A stretch of 64,000 nt of DNA, from positions 37,670 to 101,669 of the forward strand of contig JAJPOQ010000058.1 of assembly GCA_021232515.1 (NCBI GenBank). Direction: 5' to 3'. The notes below the pieces were generated by a model. The model saw only the letters and a list, made by a program, of their open reading frames with translations. It had not been told where the DNA came from and ran no database searches. Below, piece by piece: positions 7,967 to 16,661 of this stretch. Position 1 is the first letter of the stretch, and every line of letters starts with the position of its first letter. The DNA comes from Lentisphaeraceae bacterium (GTDB lineage: Bacteria > Verrucomicrobiota > Lentisphaeria > Lentisphaerales > Lentisphaeraceae). A program made the translations under genes and the position numbers.

Positions 7967-8716
7967 ATGTCAGTAATTTATAAAGTCCTTTCGTCCATGG
8001 ACCTTGAGATGAAAAGACAAGAAAGCATCTCTCGAAATCTTGCTGGCTCTCAGATTCCAGGTTTCAAAGGAGAGACCGTAATTAGCACAGATTTTGATGG
8101 ATATGTAGATAGTTATAACAAAAGTGGTCAAGGTACTTTGGACGGGGGTAACGTGGTCAGTTTTTCGGAAGGTTCTCTAAAGCATACAGGGAGACCTTTA
8201 GACTTTGCTATTTCAGGTGATGGCTTTTTTGAGGTTACAACTCCAGAAGGAAACACTTTTTATACAAGAAATGGTCGTTTTGTTCTTTCACCCTCAGGTG
8301 AGGTACAAACTGTTGATGGTTTTAAGCTTGAAGCAAAAGTTGGAGATTTTCAATTAAATGAAAGAGATAGTTTAAATTCTTTAACGGTAAGAGACGATGG
8401 TTACCTCACAATAGGTACAGGCGATGACCAAAAAGAATTAGGCCAAATCAAGATAGTTAAAATAGAAAATCTAGAACAACTAACACGACTTAGTTCAAGT
8501 TATTTTCAGTTGCAGCCCAATTTACAAAATTTAGCTTCAGAAGCAGAGCGCGGTGAGTACAGTATATCTGGTAAAACAATTGAAGGTGCAAATGTTTCTC
8601 CAGTTAAGGAAATGATCACTATGATCGATAGTATGCGCAAGTATGAACTTTCTCAAAGACTTATGAAAATGAGAGAAGGAATACGAAATAAAGAATATCA
8701 AACATTTGGATCATAA
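7967..8716 (+). CDS. flgF: Flagellar basal-body rod protein FlgF-type
   Basis: The 249-residue product starts at ATG 7967; the strong GGAGAG at 7958-7963 would be inside the protein if the in-frame TTG at 7955 were used. It has the rod-protein N-terminus (EMKRQESISRNLAGSQIPGFKG), the middle DFAISGDGFFEVTTPEGNTFYTRNG strand and the C-terminal VSPVKEMITMIDSMRKYELSQ helix shared by FlgF, FlgG and FlgE. Being first in the operon and shorter and less canonical than the next gene, it is best called FlgF, the proximal rod. It is built into the periplasmic axial rod after export by the flagellar type III system. Confidence 0.88.
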   Translation: MSVIYKVLSSMDLEMKRQESISRNLAGSQIPGFKGETVISTDFDGYVDSYNKSGQGTLDGGNVVSFSEGSLKHTGRPLDFAISGDGFFEVTTPEGNTFYTRNGRFVLSPSGEVQTVDGFKLEAKVGDFQLNERDSLNSLTVRDDGYLTIGTGDDQKELGQIKIVKIENLEQLTRLSSSYFQLQPNLQNLASEAERGEYSISGKTIEGANVSPVKEMITMIDSMRKYELSQRLMKMREGIRNKEYQTFGS

Positions 8717-8726
8717 GGAGTAGATC

Positions 8727-9503
8727 ATGGATAGAGCACTTTGGATTTCAGCAACTGGTATGGAAGGTCAGACACGCTTAACTGAAAATATTGCCAATAA
8801 CTTGGCGAATGTTAATACTACAGCATACAAGAAAGGACAGGTTCATTTTCAAGACTTGTACTATCAAACAGTTAGTTCTGTTGGTGCGGCGACAACAGAC
8901 TCCGTTACACCAGTTGGTGTAGATATAGGTACAGGTTCTCGAGTGAGTAGTATAACGCGAGATTTTTCAGATGGTACTCTCGAAAGAAAAGGTGGTGAAT
9001 TGAGCATGGCTATATCTGGCGAAGGCTTTTTTGAGATACTTCTACCAGATGGAAGCTTGTCCTACACACGAGATGGTCATTTTCACAGAGACCAAAATGG
9101 TCAAATAGTCAATGATAATGGTTATCGCTTAAATGGTAGTCCAACTATTGACCCAAACGCCACACAAATTGATATAACTTCAGGTGGTGTTATTTCCCAA
9201 ACAGTAAATGGGGAAGTTACGAACTTAGGTAACCTTACGTTAACAAGATTCCCAAACAGTGAGGGCTTAAAGCCAATTGGTAACAACCTATTCAGTCAGA
9301 CAGAGGCTAGTGGGAATGCCATAAACGGAGCACCCAATCAAAATGGATATGGCGCCTTAAATCAAGGTTTCCTAGAAGCTTCAAATGTAGAGGTTGTCAA
9401 AGAAATGGTAAATATGATTGCGGCTCAAAGAGCTTATGAAGTTATCTCCAAAAGTATCAAAACAAGTGATGAAATGCTTAGAACAGCAACAAATCTTAAA
9501 TAG
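8727..9503 (+). CDS. flgG: Flagellar distal rod protein FlgG
   Basis: The 258-residue protein begins MDRALWISATGMEGQ and has the NIANNLANVNTTAYKK rod signature (about residues 20-35), the SMAISGEGFFEI strand, GYGALNQGFLEASNVEVVKEM and MIAAQRAYEVISKSIKTSDEML at the C-terminus. These are canonical FlgG features and the length is the family norm (about 260). It assembles into the distal rod that passes through the P and L rings encoded downstream. It follows flgF by 10 bp behind AAGGAG and precedes flgA by 11 bp, so translation is probably coupled within one operon. Confidence 0.97.
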   Translation: MDRALWISATGMEGQTRLTENIANNLANVNTTAYKKGQVHFQDLYYQTVSSVGAATTDSVTPVGVDIGTGSRVSSITRDFSDGTLERKGGELSMAISGEGFFEILLPDGSLSYTRDGHFHRDQNGQIVNDNGYRLNGSPTIDPNATQIDITSGGVISQTVNGEVTNLGNLTLTRFPNSEGLKPIGNNLFSQTEASGNAINGAPNQNGYGALNQGFLEASNVEVVKEMVNMIAAQRAYEVISKSIKTSDEMLRTATNLK

Positions 9504-9514
9504 AGGATAAAAAG

Positions 9515-10471
9515 ATGAACAGATTGATCCAAATAGTTACTCTTATTTCTATGGCTTGTCTTACTTCTGTTTTTGCAGAAAGAGACGTGACTTTTAAGTC
9601 TGAAATAAGTGTTGAAGGTCGTTTTGTTCTGTTGAAAGATATAATAATTCCAAATGATAAGATTTCAGAAGACGAGCTGAATCTTACAGTTTTAGAAGCC
9701 CCAGCTAGAGGCTCTAAGAGATACAGCCCTGTAGCTATTGCTTATAAAATGCAGGAACATAAAAAACTAATGGATCTAGTTATATCTAGTCCGCCTTCAG
9801 TGAAAGTCATTCGAGTTGCTGATGTAAATTTCCAAGAAAATGTAAAAGCCTCATTAATTACACAACTTCAAGAGTTACCTCAGTGGAAGAAATTTAAGAT
9901 AAACCTTGTGTTTCAGGCTGATGATTTAATTGCAATTAGTCATATGTCTGGAGCAGACTCATTTAAAATAACTAGTCAAAGCATTTCACGAAATATGAGT
10001 ACTACTAAGTTGAGAGTGAATTTTTCAGAAAAGCAAAAACCTTTGGGATCTATAACCCTGAATCCTCAAATTCAGCGCGAGCTTGATATGGTTTATTTAA
10101 AGGAACCTCTTAAAAAAGGTGATGTGATTACTCGATCCAATATTCAAATCGTAAAGTCTTGGTCAGATGGTCGAGAATCAGAATATTGTTTGAGTGAAGA
10201 AGAAGCTGTTGGCTATGAATTAAGACAGAACTTACCAGGTGGAAGTAAGATTGCTGTTAACTTCTTAGCGGATCCGATTTATGCCATGAAAGGAGATATA
10301 ATCAGTGTGAAATTAGTAAGCCCTGGTTTAGATGCCCTAGTTAAGGCGGAAGCTCAACAACAAGCTCGCCGCGGAGATATTATAAGAGTGAAAAATACGG
10401 CAACTGGGCGCTTACTTACAGTTAAGCTCGTCGCTGTCGGAGTTGGACTTTTAAATTCAGGAGAGAATTGA
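9515..10471 (+). CDS. flgA: Flagella basal-body P-ring formation chaperone FlgA
   Basis: The 318-residue protein has a signal peptide (cleavage near VFA-ERD, residue 22) and a C-terminal SAF domain of about 120 residues, with YLKEPLKKGDVITRSNIQ, AVGYELRQNLPGGSKI and KGDIISVKLVSPGLDALVKAEAQQQ. FlgA is the periplasmic chaperone that helps FlgI assemble the P ring. The length is longer than the E. coli protein (219 residues) because of an N-terminal extension of beta structure. It overlaps the start region of flgH, in the usual flgG-flgA-flgH-flgI order of PVC and epsilon-type operons. Confidence 0.92.
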   Translation: MNRLIQIVTLISMACLTSVFAERDVTFKSEISVEGRFVLLKDIIIPNDKISEDELNLTVLEAPARGSKRYSPVAIAYKMQEHKKLMDLVISSPPSVKVIRVADVNFQENVKASLITQLQELPQWKKFKINLVFQADDLIAISHMSGADSFKITSQSISRNMSTTKLRVNFSEKQKPLGSITLNPQIQRELDMVYLKEPLKKGDVITRSNIQIVKSWSDGRESEYCLSEEEAVGYELRQNLPGGSKIAVNFLADPIYAMKGDIISVKLVSPGLDALVKAEAQQQARRGDIIRVKNTATGRLLTVKLVAVGVGLLNSGEN

Positions 10472-10473
10472 TC

Positions 10474-11091
10474 ATGAAATACATAATTATACTTTTAGCA
10501 TTTTGCGTAAGTAGTTTAGCAACAGAAAATAAACTTAGAATGGTTACGCATATGTATAGCAGTGGCTTGGCTCAAGAAGTAGGGGATCTGGTGACAATCA
10601 TTATAAGTGAGTCTTCCAGCTCATCTAAATCAGAGTCTCTATCAACAGCCAAAACGGCAAGTAAGCCTGCAACGGATTCAATTTTCTCCGAAAATTTGGA
10701 GGGTAAAAAAGGTGAAGCGATCTTATATAGAGTCCTAAATGATTGGGCGACGATGAAAGGCTTATCAATAAACTCAGGTAGTAGTTTTGATGGTTCTGGT
10801 AACTCGAGTACAAGTGAGACTTTAGATGCCCGTATTACAGCCAGAGTCGTAGACGTTCTTCCAAATGGGAACCTGGTAATCAAAGGCCAGAGACGTGTGA
10901 AAATGAAGCAAGAAGAAGTTCATATAGTGATGACTGGAATGATTCGTGTTAGGGATATTTCAAAAATAAATACCATAAATTCAGCACTTATGTCTGATGC
11001 ACACATTTTTTATGAGACTGCTGGAGATGTAACAGATGGCGCTCAGCCTGGTATTTTGTGGCGCATCTTTCAATACATAAACCCATTTTGA
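10474..11091 (+). CDS. flgH: Flagellar L-ring protein FlgH
   Basis: Start at ATG 10474, 9 bases after CAGGAGAG; an in-frame TTG at 10468 overlaps the flgA stop and lacks a spaced site. The 205-residue product has a signal peptide and the FlgH body: GDLVTIIISESSSSSKSES near the N-terminus, TARVVDVLPNGNLVIKGQRRVKMKQEE in the middle, and GMIRVRDISKINTINS toward the end. FlgH forms the L ring in the outer membrane around the rod, confirming a diderm envelope. The cysteine in LLAFC could be a lipobox, but Phe at -1 is unusual, so lipidation is uncertain. Confidence 0.95.
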   Translation: MKYIIILLAFCVSSLATENKLRMVTHMYSSGLAQEVGDLVTIIISESSSSSKSESLSTAKTASKPATDSIFSENLEGKKGEAILYRVLNDWATMKGLSINSGSSFDGSGNSSTSETLDARITARVVDVLPNGNLVIKGQRRVKMKQEEVHIVMTGMIRVRDISKINTINSALMSDAHIFYETAGDVTDGAQPGILWRIFQYINPF

Positions 11092-11104
11092 TTTGGAGAG
11101 GATT

Positions 11105-12226
11105 ATGAGAAATTTTTTAATATTATTATTTATCTTGGTCGGTTTTAGTTTGCATGCTCAAAAAAAATCGAAAACAATTGTAAGGATTAAAGATACTTCA
11201 AGAATACTAGGACAAGAAGAATATTTTGTTACTGGTTTTGGTATCGTTGTTGGTTTGGGTGGTACCGGAGATTCAGATAGTGAGTTGACTCAGCATACAC
11301 TAAAGAACTTGTTGACTCATTTTAAGTTACAACTTACTGAAGAGCAATTGAGAGTACAAAATTGTGCAGCGGTGAAGATTACAGCCACTGTGCGAAGTGG
11401 TTCCTTTAGTGGAGATATGCTTAGTTGCACAGTCGCCACAATTGGTGATGCTTCTTCATTACTAGGAGGAGAGTTAATTATGTCACCTATACTAGGTGCT
11501 GATGGAGAGCTTTGGGGCATAGCACAGGGGGGCTTAACTGTCGGAGGAGGAGTTTTTGGTGAAGCAGGCGCAGGAGGAGACTCTATTGTCAAAAATATTC
11601 CTACAGTTGGTAGACTCGTCGGGGGGCTAAAGTTAAAAAGAGACGTTGGGAATTTAGATTACTTAAATCAAGATCAACTTACATTTCTACTTAACCATCA
11701 TGATTTTACCTCAGCTAAAAATATGACCGCTTCTATAAATGAAAAATTTACGGGAGCTGCAGTAGCAGATGGTGAAAATAGAATTCGTGTTAAAGTTCCT
11801 AATTCTTATTTTCAGCAAAATAAAGTGGTAAATTTTATTTCAGAAATAGGGCAACTAACTTATGAAACCGACAAGGAAGCAAAAATCATTTTTAATGAAC
11901 GAACTGGAACTATAATTGTCGGAGGAGAGGTCAAGATTTCGGCAGTGGCTGTAAGTCATGGTAACATCGTCGTCAGAGTGAAGAATACTTTAAATGTGAG
12001 TCAGGCTCAACCAGATGCTTTTGGTGGGGCCACCGTGGTCACTCCGGATTCGTCAACAGACTTTCAAGAAGATAACAGTAAGCTACAATACATTCCAGAG
12101 ATAACCAACGTCCAACAGCTAGTCGAATCTCTAAATAAACTTGGCGTTAGTCCAAGAGATATGATGAGTATATTTCATATTTTGAAAGATAGTGGTGCAC
12201 TTCATGCGAGGTTAGTTACTCAATAA
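11105..12226 (+). CDS. flgI: Flagellar P-ring protein FlgI
   Basis: Start at ATG 11105 behind TTGGAGAGG. The 373-residue protein has a signal peptide (ending near LHA-QKK), then VRIKDTSRILGQEEYFVTGFGIVVGLGGTGDS, the family's opening, followed by GAGGDSIVKNIPTVGRLVGG and a C-terminal SPRDMMSIFHILKDSGALHARL. FlgI polymerises into the periplasmic peptidoglycan-associated P ring with help from FlgA. Length and the glycine-rich strands are standard. It ends 24 bp before flgJ. Confidence 0.97.
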   Translation: MRNFLILLFILVGFSLHAQKKSKTIVRIKDTSRILGQEEYFVTGFGIVVGLGGTGDSDSELTQHTLKNLLTHFKLQLTEEQLRVQNCAAVKITATVRSGSFSGDMLSCTVATIGDASSLLGGELIMSPILGADGELWGIAQGGLTVGGGVFGEAGAGGDSIVKNIPTVGRLVGGLKLKRDVGNLDYLNQDQLTFLLNHHDFTSAKNMTASINEKFTGAAVADGENRIRVKVPNSYFQQNKVVNFISEIGQLTYETDKEAKIIFNERTGTIIVGGEVKISAVAVSHGNIVVRVKNTLNVSQAQPDAFGGATVVTPDSSTDFQEDNSKLQYIPEITNVQQLVESLNKLGVSPRDMMSIFHILKDSGALHARLVTQ

Positions 12227-12250
12227 GTAATTAACCAATGAGGTCTAGGC

Positions 12251-12571
12251 ATGGAACCGCTTAGTGTTCAACGATTTGAAAAACCTCTTGAAGCAACCGC
12301 ATTCAAGAATAAAGAGCTCTCGAACGAAGACAGTGAAAGAGCTCTCAAGGAAAAAGAACTCAGAAAAGTTGTAGATGACTTTGAGAGTATTCTCGTCACC
12401 AAAATGGTCAAACAAGGCCTCAAGACAGCCAAAGAAATAAACGATACAGCAGAAGACTCTTCAGCTAAGTATATGGACATGGCTTATGATCAATTCTCTA
12501 CCTATATGGGGGAGAATATGAACCTTGGGCTCGCCGACTCATTATTCGAAAGTATGAAAGATAAGCTATGA
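12251..12571 (+). CDS. flgJ: FlgJ-like rod-binding protein, without peptidoglycan hydrolase domain
   Basis: The 106-residue product corresponds to only the N-terminal rod-binding domain of FlgJ: VVDDFESILVTKMVKQGLKTA, DMAYDQFSTYMGENMNLGLADSLFESM. E. coli FlgJ is about 313 residues and also has a C-terminal muramidase; that part is absent here, as in many bacteria where a separate enzyme opens the wall. It acts as rod cap/scaffold in the periplasm. No signal peptide is seen, as expected for a type III-exported protein. It sits between flgI and flgN. Confidence 0.88.
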   Translation: MEPLSVQRFEKPLEATAFKNKELSNEDSERALKEKELRKVVDDFESILVTKMVKQGLKTAKEINDTAEDSSAKYMDMAYDQFSTYMGENMNLGLADSLFESMKDKL

Positions 12572-12581
12572 GGTAGTTTGT

Positions 12582-13043
12582 ATGACTCAAGAAACTTTAG
12601 ATATACCAGAACATGTAAAGGACTCTGGAGCTATTTGCGAAAAGCTTTGGACCGCAGCTCACTCTTTGATGGAGTCTTCTTTAGAGTTAGAAGAAGCTCT
12701 AATTCACAGAAAAACTGACCGCATATGGGAAATTCTTTCCGAAAAGGAGAAAAAGTCTGCAAATCTCAATCAAGCCGCCCAGCTGTGGAGCCAAGTTTAT
12801 GGCGATAAATTGGATGAATTACCAGAGAATTTACAGAAGGCAAGAGGCGAGGTAAAAGTCAAACTTCAGCGTTTTCAGATTGCAGAGAAGGTTAATTACT
12901 CGTTGACCCGCAACTACTTAGCGGCAATTGAGAGAAGTATGGTGAAAGCTGGCTCGGGTCTTGCGGGAAAGAAGAAAGTATACAACAAAGGTGGAAGATT
13001 AGGTGTTAAGTCTTCATCGATGATTTTTAAGTCTATTGGATAA
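12582..13043 (+). CDS. flgN: FlgN-like flagellar export chaperone
   Basis: The 153-residue, almost wholly helical cytoplasmic protein has the pattern of FlgN: an N-terminal helix (CEKLWTAAHSLMESSLELEEALIHRKTDRIWEILSEKEKK) followed by a long coiled region and a C-terminal helix (RFQIAEKVNYSLTRNYLAAIERSM). The sequence match is weak, so the call leans on position: directly upstream of flgK, the gene for its usual client, 10 bp after flgJ. FlgN holds FlgK and FlgL in a secretion-ready form for the flagellar export gate. The basic tail after residue 130 is not typical. Confidence 0.7.
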   Translation: MTQETLDIPEHVKDSGAICEKLWTAAHSLMESSLELEEALIHRKTDRIWEILSEKEKKSANLNQAAQLWSQVYGDKLDELPENLQKARGEVKVKLQRFQIAEKVNYSLTRNYLAAIERSMVKAGSGLAGKKKVYNKGGRLGVKSSSMIFKSIG

Positions 13044-13063
13044 AATAAAGTGTAGGTAAAGTT

Positions 13064-14452
13064 ATGAGTCTCACAACATCATTATATACAGGTCGAAGTG
13101 CTCTTGTTACACGCCAGACCCAGATGTCTGTGATAGGTAACAATATCGCAAATGCTGATAAAGCTGGCTATCACCGCCAAACTGCAGAGATAGTTGAAAA
13201 TGCACCAATTAACAATAGACACTACCAAACAGGTACAGGAAGTAGAGTAGAAACAGTTGTTCGTGAATTTGATGCAGCTCTTGAAGCAAACTTAAGAACA
13301 TCACTAGAACAAGAAGCTTACTACTCAGAACTCAGTAAATATACCCAAGCAACAGAAGAGGTCATGGCGATTGAAGGTAAATCGATCATGGCAGATGCTT
13401 TTACAGAATTTTCTAACAGTCTACAAGATTTAGCGAACAACCCAGGTTCAGAAATAGAACGCCGCGCGTTTTTAGCTAACTCAGAAAGAGTAGCAACGAC
13501 TTTTAATCAACAACACATACTTCTAACAGACTTGAGAGACCGTATAGCGGCATCTTCAACTGATGGAGTTATCCCAGGTGTTGTTTCTGACTTTAATGCT
13601 TTAGCTACTGATTTAGCTAACTTAAATGATCAAATAATGATTGTTGAAAGAACTTATAATAATAAACAGCAAGCAATTGAGTTTAGAGACCAAAGAGACC
13701 AGATAGTCGCAGATCTAGCGCAACTAGCTAATATAACAGTTACAGAGGAAAATGACGGCTCTTATACATTGATGGTGGATACAGTCACAGTCGTTGATAG
13801 TGCTAATGGTGTGAATGAAGAGCTTGAGTTTACACACTCAGGAACAAACCCACCGACTATATCTTTTGGCTGGTCTAACTCAGCTACAGCACCAAACTTA
13901 GATAAAGGTACTCTTCAAGGTTTAAATGATTCTTTTGAATTTATTCAAGCTCGTATAGCAGAGATGGAGACCTACGCAACAACTTTTGCAACAGAAATGA
14001 ATACTCGACATGCGGCAGGTTTTGACCCTGCAGGAAATGCCGGAGGTCCTTTGTTTGATGCAACGACTCCAGGTGCTATGACAGTGAGTATCAGTGATCC
14101 TGATTTAGTTGCTGCTTCTGACAGTGCTGGGAATATTGGCGATGGTGACAATGCACTCAACTTGTGGAATGGCATAAACACTCCCATCGCAGCAATTGGC
14201 GATGATACACTTATAAACCGCGCTGACAGAATGATTGACTTCATTGCTGTTGAAAGGAATAAAGCGGAAGGTTTACACAGAAGTTCAGAAAGTAGTGTTG
14301 AGCTCTTTAAAGGAGTTATCTCAGAAAAGTCAGGTGTCAGTATAGACGAAGAGATGGTTTACATGCTTGAAACTCAACGAGCATTTCAAGGTGCAGCAAA
14401 ATTTATCACAACAGTGGATCAACTGATTCAGACAGTAATTAACATAATCTAA
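13064..14452 (+). CDS. flgK: Flagellar hook-associated protein 1 FlgK
   Basis: The 462-residue protein opens with LYTGRSALVTRQTQMSVIGNNIANADKAGYHRQ, the FlgK/rod-family N-terminal signature, and contains the FlgK segment TAFTEFSNSLQDLANNPGSEIERRAFL, and closes with SGVSIDEEMVYMLETQRAFQGAAKFITTVDQLIQTVI. FlgK forms the first junction zone between hook and filament. It lies behind its presumptive chaperone gene and is followed by a short ORF with its own ribosome binding site. The protein is somewhat shorter than enteric FlgK (about 547 residues), mainly in the variable middle. Confidence 0.96.
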   Translation: MSLTTSLYTGRSALVTRQTQMSVIGNNIANADKAGYHRQTAEIVENAPINNRHYQTGTGSRVETVVREFDAALEANLRTSLEQEAYYSELSKYTQATEEVMAIEGKSIMADAFTEFSNSLQDLANNPGSEIERRAFLANSERVATTFNQQHILLTDLRDRIAASSTDGVIPGVVSDFNALATDLANLNDQIMIVERTYNNKQQAIEFRDQRDQIVADLAQLANITVTEENDGSYTLMVDTVTVVDSANGVNEELEFTHSGTNPPTISFGWSNSATAPNLDKGTLQGLNDSFEFIQARIAEMETYATTFATEMNTRHAAGFDPAGNAGGPLFDATTPGAMTVSISDPDLVAASDSAGNIGDGDNALNLWNGINTPIAAIGDDTLINRADRMIDFIAVERNKAEGLHRSSESSVELFKGVISEKSGVSIDEEMVYMLETQRAFQGAAKFITTVDQLIQTVINII

Positions 14453-14466
14453 TGGAGAGAAAGAAA

Positions 14467-14619
14467 ATGAGTAAGAAAAGTTCGTGGCTAAAAAAAGATA
14501 GTGCTAAAAAAAGCTCTATTTCAACTAGTATGAAAAGACTAAATTCCAGTCTAGGTGAGTATCTCATGGCTATAAAAACCTTGAATAACTCTCTAGAGGG
14601 AACAAGTAAAACGAGGTAA
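14467..14619 (+). CDS. Small basic ORF, 50 residues, inside flagellar operon
   Basis: A 51-codon frame from ATG 14467 to the TAA at 14617-14619, with GGAGAG 7 bases before the start. It fills almost the whole gap between flgK (stop at 14452) and the nucleotidyltransferase (start 14625). The product is very rich in Lys and Ser at the N-terminus and has a helical second half (EYLMAIKTLNNSLEG). No family is recognised. The strong ribosome binding site and tight packing make it a credible gene, but 50 codons of open frame can occur by chance. It may be a junction-zone accessory or an unstable regulator; this is inference only. Confidence 0.5.
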   Translation: MSKKSSWLKKDSAKKSSISTSMKRLNSSLGEYLMAIKTLNNSLEGTSKTR

Positions 14620-14624
14620 CGATT

Positions 14625-15743
14625 ATGGGTGGCAATCTCCATGGTGACAAACTCGAAGCTGCGATTATTTCGCCGCTCACTCCGATCAGCCAAGCTGTAA
14701 AGCATATGGATGTTGAAGCTGCGCTGGTAGTCGATAAATCCGGTAAACTGTGTGGAATGATTACAGATGGCGATATCCGTCGATCATTCTTGGCAGGGGC
14801 AGCCTTAGATACACCAGTTAGTGAGATAATGACGATAAACCCAGTGACCGTTAATAAGGGCACACCACAGATGGCAATCATGGCTCTTATGATGCAAAAG
14901 AAAATTCGCCATTTACCTGTAGTGGATAAACAAAATAGACCAGTCGCTTTAGAATTACTAAAGAATCAATTGGAAGACCTCGAGCCAGCAGAAGCTGTTG
15001 TTATGGCAGGAGGCAAAGGGACTCGCTTACATCCACTGACATTAAATACCCCTAAACCTCTACTTAAGGTTGGGAAAGAAACGATTTTAGATAATATCCT
15101 TCAAAAGTTGGAAGGTAACGGCATACAAGATGTTGTCCTTGCTGTTAATCACTTTGCTGAACAGATAGTTGACCATGTTGGTGATGGAAGCCGTCATAAT
15201 TTGCACGTTAATTATTTACAAGAAGAACAAGCACTTGGAACTGCAGGTGGCTTAACTTTACTATCGAAAAAACCAGAAAGTAGCTTTTTAGTCATGAATG
15301 GCGATCTACTTACAGAACTAGACTTTCGATCATTAGTTAAGTTTCATCGCGAGAGTAACTGTTGTATGACAGTTTGCGTTAGAAGACACAGCATTAAGAT
15401 CCCATATGGTGTGATCGAGATGGCTAAAGACAATTTAACAATCGAACAAGTAGTTGAAAAACCTGATCATGAATTTTTGGTAAATGCAGGGATTTACATG
15501 CTTGAGCCTAAGATGGTTGAACTTATCCCTAAAGGTAACTTTTTTGATATGGTTCAGCTCATGAATGCAGCCTTAGCTAAAGGTTGGAATGTTGGTGCAT
15601 TTCCTGTTTTAGAATATTGGAAAGACATAGGCCAGCATGATCAGATTCAAGAGGCTAGACAAGAGAGTAAACAACGGAAAGTTGCAAAATATGGAGCTTT
15701 TACAGTTCCTGCAGACTTCTTAGTATCGGAGGCAGTATCATGA
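14625..15743 (+). CDS. CBS-domain sugar-1-phosphate nucleotidyltransferase (PtmE-like)
   Basis: The 372-residue protein has two CBS motifs (about residues 8-120, including GMITDGDIRR and KKIRHLPVVDK) fused to a nucleotidyltransferase (about 125-350) with AEAVVMAGGKGTRLHPLT, then NTPKPLLKV. This is the active-site loop of enzymes that make NDP-sugars. CBS plus nucleotidyltransferase is the layout of Campylobacter PtmE, which makes GDP-glucosamine for legionaminic acid, and similar flagellin-glycosylation enzymes. Substrate and nucleotide here are not proven. It sits between flgK and flgL and overlaps flgL by 4 bp (ATGA), so it is transcribed with hook-junction genes. This makes a role in glycosylating flagellar proteins likely. 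Confidence 0.85.
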   Translation: MGGNLHGDKLEAAIISPLTPISQAVKHMDVEAALVVDKSGKLCGMITDGDIRRSFLAGAALDTPVSEIMTINPVTVNKGTPQMAIMALMMQKKIRHLPVVDKQNRPVALELLKNQLEDLEPAEAVVMAGGKGTRLHPLTLNTPKPLLKVGKETILDNILQKLEGNGIQDVVLAVNHFAEQIVDHVGDGSRHNLHVNYLQEEQALGTAGGLTLLSKKPESSFLVMNGDLLTELDFRSLVKFHRESNCCMTVCVRRHSIKIPYGVIEMAKDNLTIEQVVEKPDHEFLVNAGIYMLEPKMVELIPKGNFFDMVQLMNAALAKGWNVGAFPVLEYWKDIGQHDQIQEARQESKQRKVAKYGAFTVPADFLVSEAVS

Positions 15744-16660
15744 TTAGAGTATCTACATCATCATCATACAATTTACTTCAAGAGCGCTTGGCAGAAACTC
15801 AGTTAGCTTATCAGAAGAAGCAGATGGAAGTTTCTACCGGTAAGATGTACACCAATCGTTCTGAAGATCCAAGTGTTGGTTCTGAAGTAGCTTTGATAGA
15901 AAGACAACGAGAAGATACAGAGCAGTTTCAGGAAAATGTCCGTGACGCATCAAGTTGGGTTACAACGACAAATGCTAAAACTCAAGAAGTTGTTGAACTT
16001 TTACAGCATGCAAATGAATTGATAACTCAAGCCAATAATGGTACTGATGACGATGTTTACCGCCAGGATATCGGCGAAGAAATAGATATATTAGTAGAAA
16101 GACTCTTAACAGTAAGTGGATCCAAGTTCGGTAGCTTCTATTTATTTAGTGGGACGAAAACAGATCAACCACCGTATGATGCAGTTCGTGATGCTTCAGG
16201 TAGAATAACAGGTCTAACGGATAATTTAGATCCGGCACAAGACGCTCGTAAAACTCAGATAAATGATACAACTGTAATCGACTACGGAGAAGTAGCGAAT
16301 GGTCCAGATGGTTTATTTGAAAATGGTACTAACGTTGACCTATTTCAAAATCTAATAAACATGAGAGATAGTTTGATCTTAGGAGATGTTCCAGATCAAG
16401 TAGATATGAGTGCTCTGGAAACGAACTTGGACCATACAATCGGTCACTTGACACAAAGTGGTGTACAGCAGCAGTGGTTTCAGTCTCAAGAAAAGTCTTT
16501 GCAGAACAGTCAAACTGTTCAAGTACAGCAGTTAGAAACTCTACAAGCTGCAGACTTGGCAGCATCGATGACAGACTTATCTCAGCTTCAAACAACTCTA
16601 CAGGCCACCATGCAGATGGTCAGTAGAGTGAATCAGCTGAGTATAATGAACTTTCTGTAA
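15740..16660 (+). CDS. flgL: Flagellar hook-associated protein 3 FlgL
   Basis: The 306-residue protein starts MIRVSTSSSYNLLQERLAETQLAYQKKQMEVSTGKMYTNRSEDPS, the flagellin-type D0/D1 N-terminus of FlgL, and ends LQTTLQATMQMVSRVNQLSIMNFL, the matching C-terminal helix. FlgL is the junction protein between FlgK and the filament. The start ATGA overlaps the stop of the nucleotidyltransferase gene, so translation is coupled. It is the last gene of the operon: its stop lies one base from the stop of the convergent carB gene, with no visible terminator between them. Confidence 0.95.
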   Translation: MIRVSTSSSYNLLQERLAETQLAYQKKQMEVSTGKMYTNRSEDPSVGSEVALIERQREDTEQFQENVRDASSWVTTTNAKTQEVVELLQHANELITQANNGTDDDVYRQDIGEEIDILVERLLTVSGSKFGSFYLFSGTKTDQPPYDAVRDASGRITGLTDNLDPAQDARKTQINDTTVIDYGEVANGPDGLFENGTNVDLFQNLINMRDSLILGDVPDQVDMSALETNLDHTIGHLTQSGVQQQWFQSQEKSLQNSQTVQVQQLETLQAADLAASMTDLSQLQTTLQATMQMVSRVNQLSIMNFL

Positions 16661-16661
16661 A

